A stretch of 64,000 bases of DNA from Bacteroides eggerthii. GTDB lineage: Bacteria; Bacteroidota; Bacteroidia; Bacteroidales; Bacteroidaceae. The notes beneath the pieces are model-generated. The model was not told where the DNA came from. It worked only from the letters and a program-made list of their open reading frames with translations, and ran no database searches. The stretch is taken from assembly GCF_025146565.1 (NCBI RefSeq), contig NZ_CP102258.1:744001-808000 (forward strand), written 5' to 3'. The stretch's first letter is position 1, and every line of letters begins with the position of its first letter. This document shows, one piece after another, positions 62,124-64,000 of the stretch. A program made the translations under genes and the position numbers.

Positions 62124-63670
62124 AAAACCGGTTGAATATATTGTTAGGTGGTTTAGGGTTGTTCGCCTTGCAGGGTTGCAAGGCTCCACAGGGCGGACAA
62201 GCCCGACAACCCAATGTGATTTATGTCTTTCCCGACCAGTATCGTAACCAGGCAATGGAATTTTGGGGTCAGGAAGGTTTTCGTGAGCGGGTGAACTTCC
62301 GGAATGACCCGGTGCATACCCCTCGTCTGAATGATTTTGCGAGGGAGTCCATGGTGCTGACTTCCGCCATGAGCAACTGTCCGCTGAGTAGCCCGCACCG
62401 GGGCTCGTTGTTGACCGGAATGTATCCCAACAAAAGCGGCGTCCCTTTGAACTGCAACTCCAACCGTCCTATCAGTTCATTGCGTGCGGATGTGGATTGC
62501 GTGAGCGACGTGTTCAGCGGTGCGGGTTACGATTGTGCCTACTTCGGCAAGCTGCACACCGACTTTCCTACTCCCAACGACCCCCAGCGGCCGGGGAAAT
62601 ATGTGGAAGACCGCATACCGGCATGGGACGCTTACACACCGAAAGAGCGCCGTCATGGATTTAATTACTGGTACTCCTACGGTACATTCGATGAGCATAA
62701 GAACCCCCATTACTGGGATACGGACGGCAAACGTCACGACCCGCACGAATGGTCTCCGCTGCACGAGGCGGGCAAAGTTGTCTCCTATCTGAGGAATGAG
62801 GGTAATGTGCGCAACCCGAAAAAGCCGTTTTTCATCATGGTAGGTATGAACCCGCCGCATAGTCCGTACCGTTCGTTGGACGACTGTATGGAGCAGGACT
62901 TCAACCTCTACAAAGACCGGCCATTGGACAGTCTGCTGATCCGTCCCAACGCCGATCCGGAAATGGCAAAGGCGGAGAGTGCGCGTTACTACTTTGCTTC
63001 GGTTACGGGTGTTGACCGCGCTTTCGGGCAGATACTCGATGCTTTGGAGGAACTGGGGCTGGATGAGAATACAATCGTTGTTTTCTCTTCCGATCATGGT
63101 GAAACGATGTGCAGCCAGCATACGGATGATCCGAAGAACTCTCCGTTCTCCGAGTCCATGAATGTACCTTTCATCGTCCGCTTCCCCGGTAAGATCAAGC
63201 CACGTTTGGACGACCTGATGCTTTCCTCGCCGGACATCATGCCCACCTTGCTGGGATTGGCGGGACTGTCCGGTTCCATACCTGCGACTGTGCAGGGACA
63301 TAACTATGCCCCGCTGTTCTTGGACGAAAAGGCCGATGTGGTACGCCCTACGGGTGCTCTTTATATCCAGAACCTGGACGGAGAGAAGGATGCGGACGGC
63401 AAAATCCGTTCTTATTTTCCCGCATCGCGCGGATTCAAGTCGTCCCATTATACGCTGGCGCTCTATATAGACCGCGACAGCCGGAAGCTCGTGAAGAGCC
63501 TGCTGTTTGATGACAGGAACGATCCGTACCAGATGAATAACCTCCCGTTGGAGGAGAATAAGGATGTTGTGGACGGATTGTGTGCCGAAATGGGGAAGGT
63601 GCTGAAGGAGATTGACGACCCTTGGTATAGGGAACGCATCCTGTCCGATATGATACCGTACGGTGAATAA
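62120..63670 (+). CDS. Ser-type S1 sulfatase coupled to GH88 (BT_3349-like)
   Basis: The 516-residue protein has a lipoprotein signal (LGLFALQGCKAPQ). The S1 features are NVIYVFPDQYRN (first metal Asp), the modification motif SSPHRGSLLTG with Ser for formylglycine and His in place of the usual Ser/Ala before Arg, the FGKLHTD pair, and SSDHGETMCSQH. The B. thetaiotaomicron neighbour of GH88 (BT_3349) was reported as an endo-acting chondroitin 4-O-sulfatase. This gene holds the same position; equivalence is likely but not proven here. It needs an anSME maturase, which is not in the window. Confidence 0.88.
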   Translation: MKNRLNILLGGLGLFALQGCKAPQGGQARQPNVIYVFPDQYRNQAMEFWGQEGFRERVNFRNDPVHTPRLNDFARESMVLTSAMSNCPLSSPHRGSLLTGMYPNKSGVPLNCNSNRPISSLRADVDCVSDVFSGAGYDCAYFGKLHTDFPTPNDPQRPGKYVEDRIPAWDAYTPKERRHGFNYWYSYGTFDEHKNPHYWDTDGKRHDPHEWSPLHEAGKVVSYLRNEGNVRNPKKPFFIMVGMNPPHSPYRSLDDCMEQDFNLYKDRPLDSLLIRPNADPEMAKAESARYYFASVTGVDRAFGQILDALEELGLDENTIVVFSSDHGETMCSQHTDDPKNSPFSESMNVPFIVRFPGKIKPRLDDLMLSSPDIMPTLLGLAGLSGSIPATVQGHNYAPLFLDEKADVVRPTGALYIQNLDGEKDADGKIRSYFPASRGFKSSHYTLALYIDRDSRKLVKSLLFDDRNDPYQMNNLPLEENKDVVDGLCAEMGKVLKEIDDPWYRERILSDMIPYGE

Positions 63671-63739
63671 GGATGATGACTGTTGCACCGGAGTGCTCTG
63701 TGACACACCCTTATTATATGCTTTCCGCTTTCGGGGCGC

Positions 63740-64000
63740 TTATTTGTTCAGCTTCCATTCGCATCCGTCCTTGCCGTCCTTGATTTCAAATCCCAGGGCA
63801 GTCAGTTCGTTGCGTATCTTGTCGCTGGTGGCCCAGTCTTTGTTGGCTTTGGCCTTCATGCGTTCTTCCAGCAGCATGTCCACCACTTTTCCGAAGGCGG
63901 CTTCGCGTTCGGCATTGGAGGCGTTGTCTTCCTTCAGTCCCAGAATATCGAAGCAGAAGAGGTGGAATGTCTCTTTCAGCTCTTTCAGGTCTTCGGCGGT
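63740..64000 (-). CDS. cysS: Cysteinyl-tRNA synthetase, C-terminal part
   Basis: Reading the reverse strand from the right edge, the last 86 codons are in view and end at the TAA at 63742-63740. The sequence has [20 protein letters not shown], then [20 protein letters not shown] and [11 protein letters not shown] at the end. The [13 protein letters not shown]...GF.I.D..DG..W pattern is the conserved C-terminal anticodon-binding end of CysS. The catalytic part lies outside. It converges on the sulfatase gene with 69 bp between stops. Confidence 0.9.
   Translation of the reverse strand, partial: TAEDLKELKETFHLFCFDILGLKEDNASNAEREAAFGKVVDMLLEERMKAKANKDWATSDKIRNELTALGFEIKDGKDGCEWKLNK

Noticed and set aside
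62477..63706. Open frame of 409 codons on the reverse strand
   Set aside because: It lies opposite a sulfatase gene with a complete motif set. The translation (Arg/His/Gln-rich) resembles nothing.
1..64000. tRNA, rRNA, CRISPR array, insertion sequence, prophage or toxin-antitoxin genes
   Set aside because: I looked for clover-leaf-like segments, regularly spaced repeats, transposase or integrase motifs and small paired genes and found none that could be supported.

Overview
The window reads as a chromosomal segment of a gut Bacteroides (Bacteroidota). The signs are SusC/SusD pairs, a hybrid two-component regulator (HTCS), Ser-type sulfatases, S46 dipeptidyl-peptidase, WbqC, DUF2851 and DUF4348 proteins, weak Shine-Dalgarno sites, and promoters of the TAnnTTTG (-7) / TTTG (-33) type. 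No phage, insertion sequence, CRISPR array, tRNA or rRNA is visible. Both ends cut genes: a SpmA/SpmB-like transporter on the left and cysS on the right.

Layout. 0.6-7.5 kb (+): AlkD-type DNA glycosylase, RuvB, a polysaccharide flippase, a DUF389 membrane protein and a secreted S46 dipeptidyl-peptidase of DPP7 type. 7.5-11.5 kb: a peroxide-defence block (ahpF, ahpC, oxyR, dps) with two sites closely resembling the classical four-half-site OxyR operator. 11.5-13.3 kb: a structured leader and an AT-rich secreted PDZ-like protein. 13.3-28.4 kb: mostly housekeeping genes, namely a DEAD-box helicase, a secreted tyrosine phosphatase, a PfkB kinase with a KdsD-like isomerase, an M16 peptidase, QueH, UxuA with an SDR reductase, WbqC, two adjacent signal peptidase I genes (the second has lost its catalytic dyad), DapB, DUF2851 and DUF4348.

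28.5-50.1 kb is a polysaccharide utilisation locus (PUL) for chondroitin/dermatan sulfate or hyaluronan. It holds two PL8 lyases, two sulfatases, SusD, SusC, an HTCS sensor, a NahK-like N-acetylhexosamine kinase and a CBM9-like secreted protein, with a tRNA-dihydrouridine synthase embedded as its own transcription unit. 50.3-60.7 kb interrupts it with an LpxA-family acyltransferase, an RND efflux operon, an Ig-like lipoprotein with a DUF3108 protein, and a hotdog thioesterase. 60.9-63.7 kb resumes the PUL with a GH88 unsaturated glucuronyl hydrolase and a third sulfatase.

Working model for the PUL: the lyases cut the polymer, SusC/D import unsaturated oligosaccharides, sulfatases and GH88 break them to monosaccharides in the periplasm, and the kinase traps N-acetylhexosamine in the cytoplasm. 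A TGTACnAtnT-like element lies 36-37 bp upstream of the -7 box of the PUL promoters, with degenerate copies at the kinase and at the distant GH88 unit. It is the likely operator of the HTCS regulator and ties the two halves together.
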